From the NCBI RefSeq assembly GCF_900143515.1, contig NZ_FSQT01000002.1:2047501-2111500 (forward strand): DNA of 64,000 nt, read 5' to 3'. This stretch comes from Micromonospora cremea (GTDB lineage Bacteria; Actinomycetota; Actinomycetes; Mycobacteriales; Micromonosporaceae). Below are positions 16,447-25,209 of this stretch, one piece after another; position 1 is the stretch's first letter, and each line of letters begins with the position of its first letter. The translations under genes and the position numbers were made by a program. The notes under the pieces are model-generated. The model made no database searches. It had not been told where the DNA came from and saw only the letters and a list, made by a program, of their open reading frames with translations.

Positions 16447-17451
16447 TTACCGCCGGTCGCGCTCGCGCGCGGTCCCCGACCGCGATCCCGCGCTCGGCCG
16501 GCGGGGGCGTTCCGTGCTCACCACCAGGGCCACCCCGGCGACGATGACCGCTCCGCCGAGCAGCACCTGCGGGGTGATCGGCTCGGCCACCAGCAACGCG
16601 CCGAGCGCCACCGCGACCGCCGGGTTGACGTAGGCGTACGTCGAGACCAGCGAGATCGGCGCGTTGTGCAGCAGCCAGACGTACGCGGTGAAGGCCACCA
16701 GCGAGCCGGCCACCATGAGGTAGCCCAACGCCAGCCAGGACCGGGTGCTGACCTCGGCCGGGTGGAAGTCGCGCAGCTCGCCCCGCCCGGCGGCGACGAC
16801 GGCCAGCACCAGCGCGCCGGCCACCATCTCGTACACCGTGGCGACGAACGGGTCGGCGGGCATCCGGATCCGGCCGGACAGGAACGATCCGACCGACCAG
16901 GAGGTGGCCGCCGCGACCACGGTCAACGCCCCGACCAGCGGCACCGCGTCCGCGCTGCCGGCGGGCAGCACCAGCAGGACCAGACCGACGAAGCCGAGGG
17001 TGACCCCGGCGAACGTCCAGACCGGGGGTCGGTCCCCGGTGGCGGAACGCAGCAGCACCACGAGCAACGGCACGGTCGCGACCAGCAGCGCGGCGATCCC
17101 GGACGGCACCGCCACGCCGGGTGGCCCGGACTCGGCGAGCACCACCAGACCGTTACCCCCGGCGAGCAGGAGCACCCCGACCAACGCGGCGGAGCCGAGC
17201 TGTCGGCGCTCCACCCGCAGCGCGCCCGGCCCCCGGCGCAGGCGCAGCACCGCCGCCAGCACCGCACCGGCGACGGCGAACCGCAGGGCGGCCGACGTCA
17301 ACGGTGGCAGCGTCTCCACGGCGATCCGGATGCCCAGATAGGTGGAACCCCAGAGCAGGTAGACCACGATCAACGCGGTCCAGATCAAGGTCGGCGCGGT
17401 GCCGGCGCCACGGGTGGCCAGGGCTGCGGCACTCGGTGAAGGTGAGCTCAT
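16447..17451 (-). CDS. EamA/DMT-superfamily exporter
   Basis: A 334-residue membrane protein with ten predicted hydrophobic segments arranged as two EamA repeats. The first begins LIWTALIVVYLLWGSTYLGIR, a signature of the YedA/RhaT-like branch. The second contains WSVGSFLSGRI and AYVWLLHNAPISLVSTYAYVNP, typical of the C-terminal repeat. Members export amino acids or other small metabolites through the inner membrane, and substrate cannot be deduced here. The gene sits 10 bp upstream of the prepilin peptidase start on the same strand, so the two may be co-transcribed. Confidence 0.88.
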   Translation of the reverse strand: MSSPSPSAAALATRGAGTAPTLIWTALIVVYLLWGSTYLGIRIAVETLPPLTSAALRFAVAGAVLAAVLRLRRGPGALRVERRQLGSAALVGVLLLAGGNGLVVLAESGPPGVAVPSGIAALLVATVPLLVVLLRSATGDRPPVWTFAGVTLGFVGLVLLVLPAGSADAVPLVGALTVVAAATSWSVGSFLSGRIRMPADPFVATVYEMVAGALVLAVVAAGRGELRDFHPAEVSTRSWLALGYLMVAGSLVAFTAYVWLLHNAPISLVSTYAYVNPAVAVALGALLVAEPITPQVLLGGAVIVAGVALVVSTERPRRPSAGSRSGTARERDRR

Positions 17452-17532
17452 CGGTGGACCACGCTACGGTGACCACGGAGTCGGCGTCGCGCATTGGTGG
17501 CCGGCCTCTCACCACTTGTGCAGGAGGGCGGC

Positions 17533-18351
17533 ATGACGAACTACGGACCACCGGGTGGCGGCGTCCCGGGACCGTGGCGTGAGCAACGACCCGACGAGAC
17601 GCCCGGACGGCCGCCCCAGCAGGCCTACCCGCCCTCGCACGAGCCCTACCCGCCGGTGGTCCAGTCGTACCCGTCGGCGCCCCAGGGGCGACCCGGTCCC
17701 TACGGCGACACGCCCTACGGCGGCGGACTCGCCGCGCCCTACGGTGGCGGGTCGGACACGCGCTACGGCGAGTCGGAGAGCTCCTACGGCGGCGGGTCGT
17801 ACCGGCCGAGCGGAGCGCCCCCGGCGTACGGCGGCGGGCAGCCGTACCGGCCCGACGACGGCCCGCACGGCGGGGATCCCGCGCCGGCTCCGGGTGGGCG
17901 CGGTCGAGGTCCGCTGATCGCGGTGCTGGCCGTCGTGCTGCTGCTGGTGGCTGCCGGTGGCGGAGCGTTCTGGTTCCTCAGGGGGTCGGGCGATCCCGCC
18001 CCGGTGACCGCGCCGACCGGCTCGGCCGTCGCCGGGGAGCCCGGCGCGGACGCGGCCGACCCGGCCGCGCCGGCACCGAGCGCCGCAGCGCCGGAGTCGT
18101 CGGCCGACCCGCGGTTCGTCAAGGTCGGCCAGTGCGTCCGCAACGATGGCGCGGCCGGCGACAAGCCCAAGCTGCTGATCAGCGGCTGCGCCCCGAAGTC
18201 GTACGAGGTGCTGCGCCGGATCGACGGCCCGACCAGCGGCGAGCGGGACGCCGAGGCCAAGTGCGCCAAGGTCGAGGGCTACACCAACTGGTACTTCTTC
18301 GACAGCGAGCTGGACACCCTCGACTTCGTCCTCTGCCTCAAGCAGCGCTGA
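17533..18351 (+). CDS. LppU/SCO3897-like membrane-anchored protein, copy 1
   Basis: A 272-residue protein. A ~125-residue N-terminal cytoplasmic tail is rich in Pro, Gly and Tyr (repeats such as PYGGG). One transmembrane helix follows (PLIAVLAVVLLLVAAGGGAFWFL, ~135-157), then an Ala/Pro linker, then an external domain of ~75 residues with four Cys (GQCVRN, ISGCAPKS, AKCAK, LCLK). That domain matches LppU/SCO3897 proteins, which have no known activity. ATG 17533 has an AGGAGGG ribosome-binding site. It forms a tandem pair with the next gene, 22 bp away. Confidence 0.75.
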   Translation: MTNYGPPGGGVPGPWREQRPDETPGRPPQQAYPPSHEPYPPVVQSYPSAPQGRPGPYGDTPYGGGLAAPYGGGSDTRYGESESSYGGGSYRPSGAPPAYGGGQPYRPDDGPHGGDPAPAPGGRGRGPLIAVLAVVLLLVAAGGGAFWFLRGSGDPAPVTAPTGSAVAGEPGADAADPAAPAPSAAAPESSADPRFVKVGQCVRNDGAAGDKPKLLISGCAPKSYEVLRRIDGPTSGERDAEAKCAKVEGYTNWYFFDSELDTLDFVLCLKQR

Positions 18352-18373
18352 GGCCACCCACCCTGGGGATGAC

Positions 18374-19153
18374 ATGACAACCTACGGACCATCGGACGCC
18401 GGGCAGCCGGACGACCCGTACCAGCGCCCGGCGACCGGCCCCGACGGCCCGCCACCGGTCGACCCGACCCGACAGCAGTGGGGCCAACCGCCGGCCGACG
18501 CGGAGCCGCCGACCGCGCCCCTGTGGGGTCCGCCGCCGACCTCGGGCCCGGGTTACCCACCGCCCAGCCCAGGGGCGGGTTACCCACCGCCCAGCCCTGG
18601 GTCCGGATACCCACCGCCGCCCGGTCCGTTTCCGCCGGCCGGTCCGACGCCCGGGCAGCCGGGCGCGCCGTGGGGCCCGCCGGCGCCCGGCGGGTACGGG
18701 ATGCCGCCCGCCCCGCCGGCGAGGAACACCGGCCGGAAGGTCGCCCTGATCATCACGCTGGTGGTGCTGCTCCTGCTCTGCCCGTGCCTCGGCCTGGCAG
18801 GGTGGGCGGTCTGGAAGGCCGTGGACGCCGACAGCAACGCCGCGCCCGCACCGTCAGTGAGCGCGCCGGCCGTTCCGCCCGTCGAGCCCAGCGATGTGCC
18901 GTCCCCGGCCGCGCCGAGCCCGAGCGAGGACGAGTTCGCCAAGGGCGACTGCGTGGTCAACGACGGCACCGAGGACGACGCGGAGTTGCGCAAGGTGCCG
19001 TGCGGCCCCAACACCTACCAGGTGCTGCTGCGGATTCCGGCGACGAGCGACGGGGACCGGTGCGAGACGCTCGCGCCGCAGGCCACCGCGAACTACGTGC
19101 ACGACAACTCGATCGACCTGTTCGACTACGTGCTCTGCCTGAAGAAGCGGTAA
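18374..19153 (+). CDS. LppU/SCO3897-like membrane-anchored protein, copy 2
   Basis: A 259-residue paralogue of the preceding gene with the same plan. The tail is Pro/Gly-rich with repeated GYPPPSPG-type units, and one membrane helix follows (VALIITLVVLLLLCPCLGLAGW, ~123-144). The external domain keeps the four Cys (GDCVVN, VPCGPN, RCETL, LCLKKR) and the closing DLFDYVLCLKKR. The shared ending with copy 1 (DTLDFVLCLKQR) shows duplication followed by divergence. The two are likely co-transcribed and end at a strong terminator. The four Cys suggest two disulfides outside the membrane. Confidence 0.75.
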   Translation: MTTYGPSDAGQPDDPYQRPATGPDGPPPVDPTRQQWGQPPADAEPPTAPLWGPPPTSGPGYPPPSPGAGYPPPSPGSGYPPPPGPFPPAGPTPGQPGAPWGPPAPGGYGMPPAPPARNTGRKVALIITLVVLLLLCPCLGLAGWAVWKAVDADSNAAPAPSVSAPAVPPVEPSDVPSPAAPSPSEDEFAKGDCVVNDGTEDDAELRKVPCGPNTYQVLLRIPATSDGDRCETLAPQATANYVHDNSIDLFDYVLCLKKR

Positions 19154-19163
19154 CCGGTAGCCA

Positions 19164-19205
19164 AAACTAGGGCTGTCTAGCGTGGATGCTAGACAGCCCT
19201 AGTTT
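19164..19205 (+). terminator. Perfect 18-bp stem terminator
   Basis: AAACTAGGGCTGTCTAGC (19164-19181) pairs perfectly with 19188-19205 around a 6-base loop and ends in TTT plus ATT. It lies 10 bp after the second LppU-like gene and is the most classical intrinsic terminator in the window. Confidence 0.85.
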
Positions 19206-19287
19206 ATTGTCGACGCCCCCGACACGCCGGTAGCCCCATCTATCCATGTCTAGCCCCTCAGCTAGAGGGCCCGATACTGTGCGATGC

Positions 19288-20529
19288 GTGGATCCGGTCC
19301 GCAACCCGTACGCACCGGGCGCCGGTCAGCGCCCGCCCGAACTCGCCGGGCGGGGGCGGGAGCTGGACGTCTTCGACATCGTGCTGGAGCGCATCGCCCG
19401 AGGTCGCCCCGAGCGCAGCCTGATGCTCACCGGGCTGCGCGGTGTCGGCAAGACCGTCCTGCTCAACACCCTCCGGTCGCAGGCGATCAACCGCCTCTGG
19501 GGCAGCGGCAAGATCGAGGCGCGGCCGGATCAGTCCCTGCGCCGCCCGGTCGCCGCCGCGCTGCACATGGCGGTCCGGGAGCTCGCGCCCCGGCACCGCG
19601 CGCCCGACCGGATCGACGCCTTCCTCGGGGTCCTCAAGGCGTTCGCCCAGCGGTCCGCCCCGACCGGCCGGGGCGGGAGCGCCCCGAAGCTGCGCGATCG
19701 GTGGCAGCCCGGAATCGACGTACCCGCGGCGAGCGGTCGGGCCGACTCCGGCGACATCGAGATCGACCTGGTCGAGCTGCTCAGTGACGCCGCCGCCGTG
19801 GCCAGCGACGTGGGCACCGGCATCGCCGTCTTCATCGACGAGATGCAGGACCTCGGCCCGGAGGACGTGTCGGCGCTCTGCGCCGCCTGCCACGAGCTGT
19901 CCCAACTCGGCGCGCCGCTGATCGTGGTCGGCGCCGGCCTGCCGCACCTGCCGGCCGTGCTCAGCGCCGCGAAGTCGTACTCCGAGCGGCTGTTCCGCTA
20001 CCAGCGCATCGACCGGCTCGACCGGATCGCCGCCGACCAGGCACTCTGCGCGCCGGCCGAACGCGAGGATGTGGAGTACGAGCAGAAGGCGCTCGACCTT
20101 CTCTACGAGAAGTCCGGCGGCTACCCCTACTTCGTCCAGGCGTACGGCAAGGCGACCTGGGACCATGCTCCGCGCTCGCCGATCACCGCCGCCGACGTCC
20201 GGGTCGCCGCGCCCGAGGCGGAGGCCGAGCTGGCGGTCGGCTTCTTCGGCTCCCGGTTCGAGCGGGCGACCCCCGCCGAGCGCGAGTACATGCGGGCGAT
20301 GGCCACGTTGTCCCTGGTGGAAGGCGAGTCCGGCGGCCCGGTCCGCGACGACATGGACGCCGCGGTGCCCACCGCGGAGATCGCCCGGGCGCTCGGCCGC
20401 AAGCCGGCCAGCCTCTCCCCGGCGCGGGACGCGCTGATCAAGAAGGGGCTGATCTACTCCGGTGAGCGGGGCACGGTGGCCTTCACCGTTCCGCACTTCG
20501 GCCGGTACCTGCGCACCCAGCCAGCCTGA
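19288..20529 (+). CDS. AAA ATPase with C-terminal winged helix (Orc1/Cdc6-like architecture)
   Basis: A 413-residue soluble protein. Residues ~20-270 form an AAA/STAND-type ATPase with Walker A GLRGVGKTVLL, Walker B IAVFIDEMQDL and a sensor segment near VVGAGLPHLPAVL. A helical lid follows (YEKSGGYPYFVQAYGKATW). The C-terminal ~90 residues look like a winged helix: TAEIARALGRKPASLSPARDALIKKGLIY, then a wing ending in FTVPHFGRYL. The design recalls archaeal Orc1/Cdc6 and related 'ATP-binding proteins' of actinomycetes. GTG 19288 is preferred because the Arg-Asn-Pro-Tyr N-terminus begins there. The gene is alone between a terminator and a convergent GNAT. Its cellular role is unknown. Confidence 0.7.
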   Translation: MDPVRNPYAPGAGQRPPELAGRGRELDVFDIVLERIARGRPERSLMLTGLRGVGKTVLLNTLRSQAINRLWGSGKIEARPDQSLRRPVAAALHMAVRELAPRHRAPDRIDAFLGVLKAFAQRSAPTGRGGSAPKLRDRWQPGIDVPAASGRADSGDIEIDLVELLSDAAAVASDVGTGIAVFIDEMQDLGPEDVSALCAACHELSQLGAPLIVVGAGLPHLPAVLSAAKSYSERLFRYQRIDRLDRIAADQALCAPAEREDVEYEQKALDLLYEKSGGYPYFVQAYGKATWDHAPRSPITAADVRVAAPEAEAELAVGFFGSRFERATPAEREYMRAMATLSLVEGESGGPVRDDMDAAVPTAEIARALGRKPASLSPARDALIKKGLIYSGERGTVAFTVPHFGRYLRTQPA

Positions 20530-20557
20530 CGGCGGGCATCGCGCCGATCCGGCGCGC

Positions 20558-21106
20558 TCAGACCCGGGACCAGGGCACCGGAAAGAGCACCTCGCCGCAG
20601 GGCGGCGGCCCTTCCTCGCTGGTGGACGGCGGCAGCAACAGCGCCTGCCACGGCTCACCGAGACCGGCCCACGGGCTGCTCACACCCAGCTCGCTGGCCG
20701 GGCCGAAGCCGAAGCGGCGGTAGAAGGCGGGATCGCCCAGGACCACGACCAACCGCTCGCCCAGCTCGGTGGCGGCGTCCAGAGCGGCCTGCACCACCGC
20801 CGTGCCGTGCCCCAGCCGCTGCCGGTGCGGAGCGACCGCCACCGGGCCGAACACCAGAGCGGGCGCGTCGCTGCCCCGCTCCGGTCGCACCCGCACCCGG
20901 GTGAGCAGCGCGTACCCGACCACCTCGCCGCCGTACTCGGCGACCATGGCCAGCTCCGGCAACCAGGCGTCAGTGCCGCGCAGCTCGTCGACCAGGCTCA
21001 CCTCCGGCGGCGTCGCCACGTCGGGCCGGGCGAACGCGGCAGCCAGCACCCGACGCACCGGGCCGGTGTCGGCCGGGTCCTCGGGTCGTAGCCGCAGCGT
21101 GGTCAC
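20558..21106 (-). CDS. GNAT family N-acetyltransferase
   Basis: A 182-residue GNAT protein. The acetyl-CoA-binding signature is LVFGPVAVAPHRQRLGHGTAVVQAAL, with the Q/RxxGxG/A pattern, followed by VVLGDPAFYRRFGFGPA, the typical end of YhbS-like members. GTG 21106 is chosen because the N-terminal strand TTLRLRPEDPADT starts directly after it; longer starts add unlikely sequence. The substrate is unknown. It is convergent with the ATPase gene and divergent from the DoxX gene. Confidence 0.8.
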   Translation of the reverse strand: MTTLRLRPEDPADTGPVRRVLAAAFARPDVATPPEVSLVDELRGTDAWLPELAMVAEYGGEVVGYALLTRVRVRPERGSDAPALVFGPVAVAPHRQRLGHGTAVVQAALDAATELGERLVVVLGDPAFYRRFGFGPASELGVSSPWAGLGEPWQALLLPPSTSEEGPPPCGEVLFPVPWSRV

Positions 21107-21240
21107 CCGCGCGACGTTACCCGTGACGGACGGTCCATCAGCGATGGTCGCTCGAATCGGCGTGGCGGATGTGTACGGCCACCGATCCGGATCCGGCGGT
21201 TGCCGGGGTAGCAAACGCCGTGACGGGGTATGACTGATCC

Positions 21241-21786
21241 ATGACGCCCGTACGCTCCCTCGCCCGCGCCATGCTGAGCGGCATTTTCGTGGTCAGCGGG
21301 TACCGCAACTTCCGCAACCCGGACCGGCTGGCGGTGGCGGCCAGGCCGGTGACCGACAAGCTCGCGCCGATGCTGCACAAGGCGCATCCGAACTTCCCCA
21401 CCGACACCAAGACGCTGATCCGGCTCAACGCCGCGGTGCAGGTCAGCGCCGGGCTGATGCTGGCCACCGGGCGGTTCAGCCGACCCGCCGCGCTGGTCCT
21501 CGCCGGCTCGCTGGTGCCGGTGACCATCGCCGGGCATCCCTTCTGGAACAACGACGACCCGGTGGCCCGGAACAACAACCAGGTGCACGTCCTGAAGAAC
21601 CTGGGCCTCTTCGGCGGCCTGCTGCTCGCCGCGGCCGACACCGGGGGCAAGCCGGGTCTGCGGTGGCGGACCGGCCATCGCATCGGCCATTCTCGACGTT
21701 CCATGCAGCGCGCCGTCCGCACTGCCCGGCGGGAGGCCCGGATCGCCGTCCGGTCCGCCTCCACCGCGCGTCGACTTCCGGGCTGA
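21241..21786 (+). CDS. DoxX family membrane protein
   Basis: A 181-residue protein with four hydrophobic segments in the first ~135 residues, including MLSGIFVVSGYRNF at the start. The C-terminal cytoplasmic tail is rich in Arg and Ala. DoxX-family proteins act in quinone-linked or thiol redox systems at the membrane. Here the family placement is clear from the N-terminal helix and the ATGRFSRPAALVLAGSLVPVT segment, but the reaction is not. It is monocistronic. Confidence 0.75.
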   Translation: MTPVRSLARAMLSGIFVVSGYRNFRNPDRLAVAARPVTDKLAPMLHKAHPNFPTDTKTLIRLNAAVQVSAGLMLATGRFSRPAALVLAGSLVPVTIAGHPFWNNDDPVARNNNQVHVLKNLGLFGGLLLAAADTGGKPGLRWRTGHRIGHSRRSMQRAVRTARREARIAVRSASTARRLPG

Positions 21787-22000
21787 CCTGCCTCGATACG
21801 TTCCGGCCTCACCCCCACCCCCGCTAAGGCCACGAATTACCTGAACCACCCGGTAGGCGTTAACGCGGTGGAAATGTCAAAAACATGTGTGGGATCGGAC
21901 ACGGTCGCATAACGCGGGAGGCACTGACGTGAGGCGCCGTTCTAGGCTCCGTGCAGGACCTGGACGGGTAGGACGATCTTGGTACGGGGGTGGCCACGCC

Positions 22001-23467
22001 ATGCCGACGACTGTCGGTAGACGGGCAGACCGCCTCGCCCAAATTCAACGCGTGACCCGTGCGATCGAACGCGCGACGCGTGGGGTCGATCGCGGGACAG
22101 TCGTACGGGGTGCCATCGTGGCCGCCGTCGCCTACGCCGCATGGCTCGCCATCGGTGCGTTCGGGCGGCCGTACAACTTCTTCGACATGAAGATCTACCA
22201 CGGCGCGGTGGTGTGGTGGGCGAGCGGCCACGAGCTCTACGAGTTCATCGCGCCGGGCACAACTCTCGGCTTCACCTACCCGCCGTTCGCCGGCCTCGTC
22301 ATGCTGCCGATGGCACAGTTGCCGATCGGCGCCGCCGGAAGGGTCAACGCTCTGGCCAGCATCGCCGCGCTGGCGCTGGTGCTGGCGGGGCTGCTCCGCC
22401 CCATCGTGGACCGGCTGGGCTGGCCGCTGTGGTTCACCGTGGCCCTGGCGGTGCCGCTCGCGGTGGCGATCGAGCCGGTCCGGGAGACCCTCGGCTACGG
22501 CCAGGTCAACGTCCTGCTGTTCGCGCTGATCATGGCCGATCTGATCGGGCTGCGGTGGCGCTCCCGCCGGGGCACCCACTACGCGGCGACCGACGGCCCC
22601 CTGCTGCGCTTCATCTACGGCGGTGCCTGGGCCGGAGCGGGCATCGGCCTGGCCACCGCGGTCAAGCTCACCCCGGCGCTGTTCATCGCCTACCTGCTGA
22701 TCACCCGCCAGTGGCGGGTGGCGGCCACCGCGATCGGCACCACGATCGGTGTGACCGTGGGGACCTTCGCGATCGTCGGTGACGAGTCGCGGGCCTACTT
22801 CGGCAGCGTGCTCTGGCAGACCGAGCGGGTCGGCGCGGCGGACATGACGCCCAACCAGTCGCTCGCCGGCCTGCTGGCCCGGCTGTACGACTCGATCGAG
22901 ACCCCCGGTCTGCTCTGGCTCGCCTTCTCGGTGCTGATCCTGGCGCTGGGCCTGTCCCGGGCGGCCAGCTCCCGCGCCGACGGTGACGAGCTGACCGCGT
23001 TCACGCTGGTCGGTCTTACCGCCAACGTGATCAGCCCGATCTCCTGGACGCACCACCTCGTCTGGGTGATCCCGGCGATCATCGTGCTGGCCGACGCGGC
23101 GGTACGCCGCCGGGAGGCGAGCCGGGGGTTGACGCAGCGCAATGGCCAGGGCCTGGCGTTCGGGGGCCTGCCCGGGGTCAACGGGCTCCGCCCGCCGATC
23201 TGGTACCCGGCGCTGACCGGGCTCCGGCACGGCGTCGCCGCGATCGGGCTCTACCTGCTCTTCCTGGTCTCCCCGATCTGGCCGTACGAGCACCAGCTGC
23301 CGGAGATGTCGCACTATCAGGACGGTCTCTTCGGCGCACTGATGGAGAACTCGCTCGCGCTCGCGCTGATCGTGCTGGTCGCCGCGCTGCCCTGGCGCCC
23401 GGGCGCAGAGCCGGCGTTCTACGGCGACCGACTCGCGCGGGCCGTGCTGGTCAACGGCCGACGCTGA
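22001..23467 (+). CDS. GT87-type polytopic mannosyltransferase (GT-C fold)
   Basis: A 488-residue membrane protein with about ten hydrophobic segments and the family's first external loop, FDMKIYHGAVVWWASGHELYEF (the catalytic Asp is in the DMKIYH motif), followed by GFTYPPFAGLVMLPMA. This is the pattern of alpha-mannosyltransferases of the GT87/DUF2029 family. These use polyprenyl-phosphate mannose outside the membrane to extend phosphatidylinositol mannosides, lipomannan or related glycans. NQSLAGLLARLYD and SPISWTHHLVWVIPA are also conserved in this family. ATG 22001 has a GGGGG-rich upstream region; an upstream ATG at 21887 adds non-membrane sequence of low credibility. It converges with moaE. 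Confidence 0.82.
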   Translation: MPTTVGRRADRLAQIQRVTRAIERATRGVDRGTVVRGAIVAAVAYAAWLAIGAFGRPYNFFDMKIYHGAVVWWASGHELYEFIAPGTTLGFTYPPFAGLVMLPMAQLPIGAAGRVNALASIAALALVLAGLLRPIVDRLGWPLWFTVALAVPLAVAIEPVRETLGYGQVNVLLFALIMADLIGLRWRSRRGTHYAATDGPLLRFIYGGAWAGAGIGLATAVKLTPALFIAYLLITRQWRVAATAIGTTIGVTVGTFAIVGDESRAYFGSVLWQTERVGAADMTPNQSLAGLLARLYDSIETPGLLWLAFSVLILALGLSRAASSRADGDELTAFTLVGLTANVISPISWTHHLVWVIPAIIVLADAAVRRREASRGLTQRNGQGLAFGGLPGVNGLRPPIWYPALTGLRHGVAAIGLYLLFLVSPIWPYEHQLPEMSHYQDGLFGALMENSLALALIVLVAALPWRPGAEPAFYGDRLARAVLVNGRR

Positions 23468-23471
23468 GCGG

Positions 23472-23900
23472 TCAGGGGCAGTTGACCCATTCCTCGGTGC
23501 CGTCACCGAAGACCTGCCGCTTCCAGATCGGCAGCCGCGCCTTGACCTCGTCCACCAGACGGGCGCAGGCCTCGAAGGCCGCCGCGCGGTGCGCGGTGCT
23601 CACGGCGGCGACCAGCGCCACGTCGCCGATCGCCAGCGGGCCGACCCGGTGCGAGACCGCCACCGCGTAGACGTCGGGCTCGGCCGCGATCTCGGCGGCC
23701 ACCTCGCGTAGCACCTGCTCGGCACTCGGGTGCCCCTCGTACTCCAGGCTCACCACCGGGCGCCCGTGGTCGTGGTCGCGGACCACGCCCTGGAAGGAGA
23801 CGACGGCGCCGGCCCGCCGGTCGGCGACCGCCGCCTCGTGCGCGGCCAGATCCAGTGGCTGGTCGGTGACCTCGCCGAAGGTGAGCGCCGGCGCCGTCAC
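23472..23900 (-). CDS. moaE: Molybdopterin synthase catalytic subunit MoaE
   Basis: A 142-residue MoaE. It pairs with the thiocarboxylated MoaD to insert the dithiolene sulfurs into precursor Z. Diagnostic segments are GAVVSFQGVVRDHDHG, VSLEYEGHPSAEQVL, VSHRVGPLAIGDVAL and the C-terminal RLPIWKRQVFGDGTEEWV with the active-site Lys. GTG 23900 overlaps the moeA stop (GTGA), so it is the last gene of the moaC-mog-moeA-moaE operon. Confidence 0.94.
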   Translation of the reverse strand: MTAPALTFGEVTDQPLDLAAHEAAVADRRAGAVVSFQGVVRDHDHGRPVVSLEYEGHPSAEQVLREVAAEIAAEPDVYAVAVSHRVGPLAIGDVALVAAVSTAHRAAAFEACARLVDEVKARLPIWKRQVFGDGTEEWVNCP

Positions 23901-25156
23901 GATGCACGCTCCCCGGGCAGCAGCGGCAGTGGCACGATCGGCACCCGGTCGCCCGGATCGCCGGCGGTGCCCGGCCGGATGACCGCGAACCCGTCGGCAC
24001 CGGCCAGGCCACGCAGCATCGCCGAGCCGACGTGCCGCACTGGGGACGCGGTGCCGGCGGCCCGGTCCAGCCGGACCAGTGCCAGGTGGGTGTGATCGCC
24101 ACGACCGGGCACCGCCTCGGCCAAGGTGGCCTGCGGCAGGACCGGCATCGGACGGCCCTGGAGGCCGGCGAGCAGCGGGGCGACCAGCGACACCAGCGCG
24201 ACGATGGCGGACTGCGGGTTGCCGGGCAGCCCGGCGACGAACCGGACCCGCCCGTCGTCGCCGGCCAGCCGGGCCAGCAGCATCGGGAAGCCGGGCCGGA
24301 CGGCGACCGTGTTGACCACGTAGTCGGCGCCGAGCGCCTCGAGCGCCGGGTGCAGGTGGTCGACCGGGCCGTGCATCGTGCCGCCCGTGGTGCAGACCAG
24401 GTCGGCGTTGGCCAGCGCCGCGCGCAGGGCGGCCACGTGTGCGGGCAGCGTGTCGGCCACGGGGCCGACCACGTCGGACGGCCGGACCTGGCAGCCATAC
24501 CGGCGCAGCCACGCGGGCACCGCCGGCCCCAGCGCGTCCCGGACCCGGCCGGCCGCGGGTGGACCCGCGGCGAGCAGCTCGTCGCCGAAAACCAGAAGCG
24601 CGGCGCGCGGCGCCCGCCGGACCTGCAGGGTGTCGTGCCCGCAGGACGCCGCCAGGCCGATCACCGCCGGATCGACCGGCGTGCCGACCGGCAGCAGCTC
24701 CTCGTCGGCGTACGCCTCCTCGCCCAGTTGCCGCCACTCCGGCGTTTGTCGGGGCGTGCCGCTGACCAGGCCGTCGGTGGTCGTGGTGGACTCCTCGACG
24801 CGCAACACGGCGGTCGCGCCTTCGGGCACCATGGCGCCGGTCGCGATCTCGACGGTGGTGCCGTCCTCGCTGAGCGGCACGGGGGTGTTGCCGGCCAGCA
24901 CCCGGCCGACCACGCGCCACGGGCCGGCGCCGCGCACCGCCCAGCCGTCCACGCTGGAGGTGGGGAAGGCGGGAAGGTCGGTGCGGGCGGTCAACGGCTC
25001 GGCCAGGGTCAGCCCGTCGGCGTCGATCAGGGGCCGGGCGACGGCGGGAAGCGCGGCGGCCAGGCCGACCGCGTAGACGCGGGAGCGCGCCTCCTCCCAC
25101 CCGGCCGGCGGGGGCGCGGCGACCCAGTCCGCGGTTGGTGCGGTTTCCGTGCTCAC
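23897..25156 (-). CDS. moeA: Molybdopterin molybdenumtransferase MoeA
   Basis: A 419-residue MoeA that inserts molybdate into adenylated molybdopterin. The N-terminal domain contains LPAFPTSSVDGWAVRG and EIATGAMVPEGATAVLRVE. The central domain holds FGDELLAAG and VCTTGGTMHGPVDHL, where family members have TGGxSxGxxD. FVAGLPGNPQSAIVAL supplies the PGNP loop and a beta-barrel domain closes the protein. The metal-handling Ser/Asp positions are partly altered (TMHGPVDH), and this form occurs in other actinomycetes. It starts at a GTG with mog 53 bp upstream. Confidence 0.9.
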   Translation of the reverse strand: MSTETAPTADWVAAPPPAGWEEARSRVYAVGLAAALPAVARPLIDADGLTLAEPLTARTDLPAFPTSSVDGWAVRGAGPWRVVGRVLAGNTPVPLSEDGTTVEIATGAMVPEGATAVLRVEESTTTTDGLVSGTPRQTPEWRQLGEEAYADEELLPVGTPVDPAVIGLAASCGHDTLQVRRAPRAALLVFGDELLAAGPPAAGRVRDALGPAVPAWLRRYGCQVRPSDVVGPVADTLPAHVAALRAALANADLVCTTGGTMHGPVDHLHPALEALGADYVVNTVAVRPGFPMLLARLAGDDGRVRFVAGLPGNPQSAIVALVSLVAPLLAGLQGRPMPVLPQATLAEAVPGRGDHTHLALVRLDRAAGTASPVRHVGSAMLRGLAGADGFAVIRPGTAGDPGDRVPIVPLPLLPGERAS

Positions 25157-25209
25157 CGGCCGAGCCTATCGGGGCGGACCGACACCCGCCGGGCCTGGGC
25201 GCGGACCGG

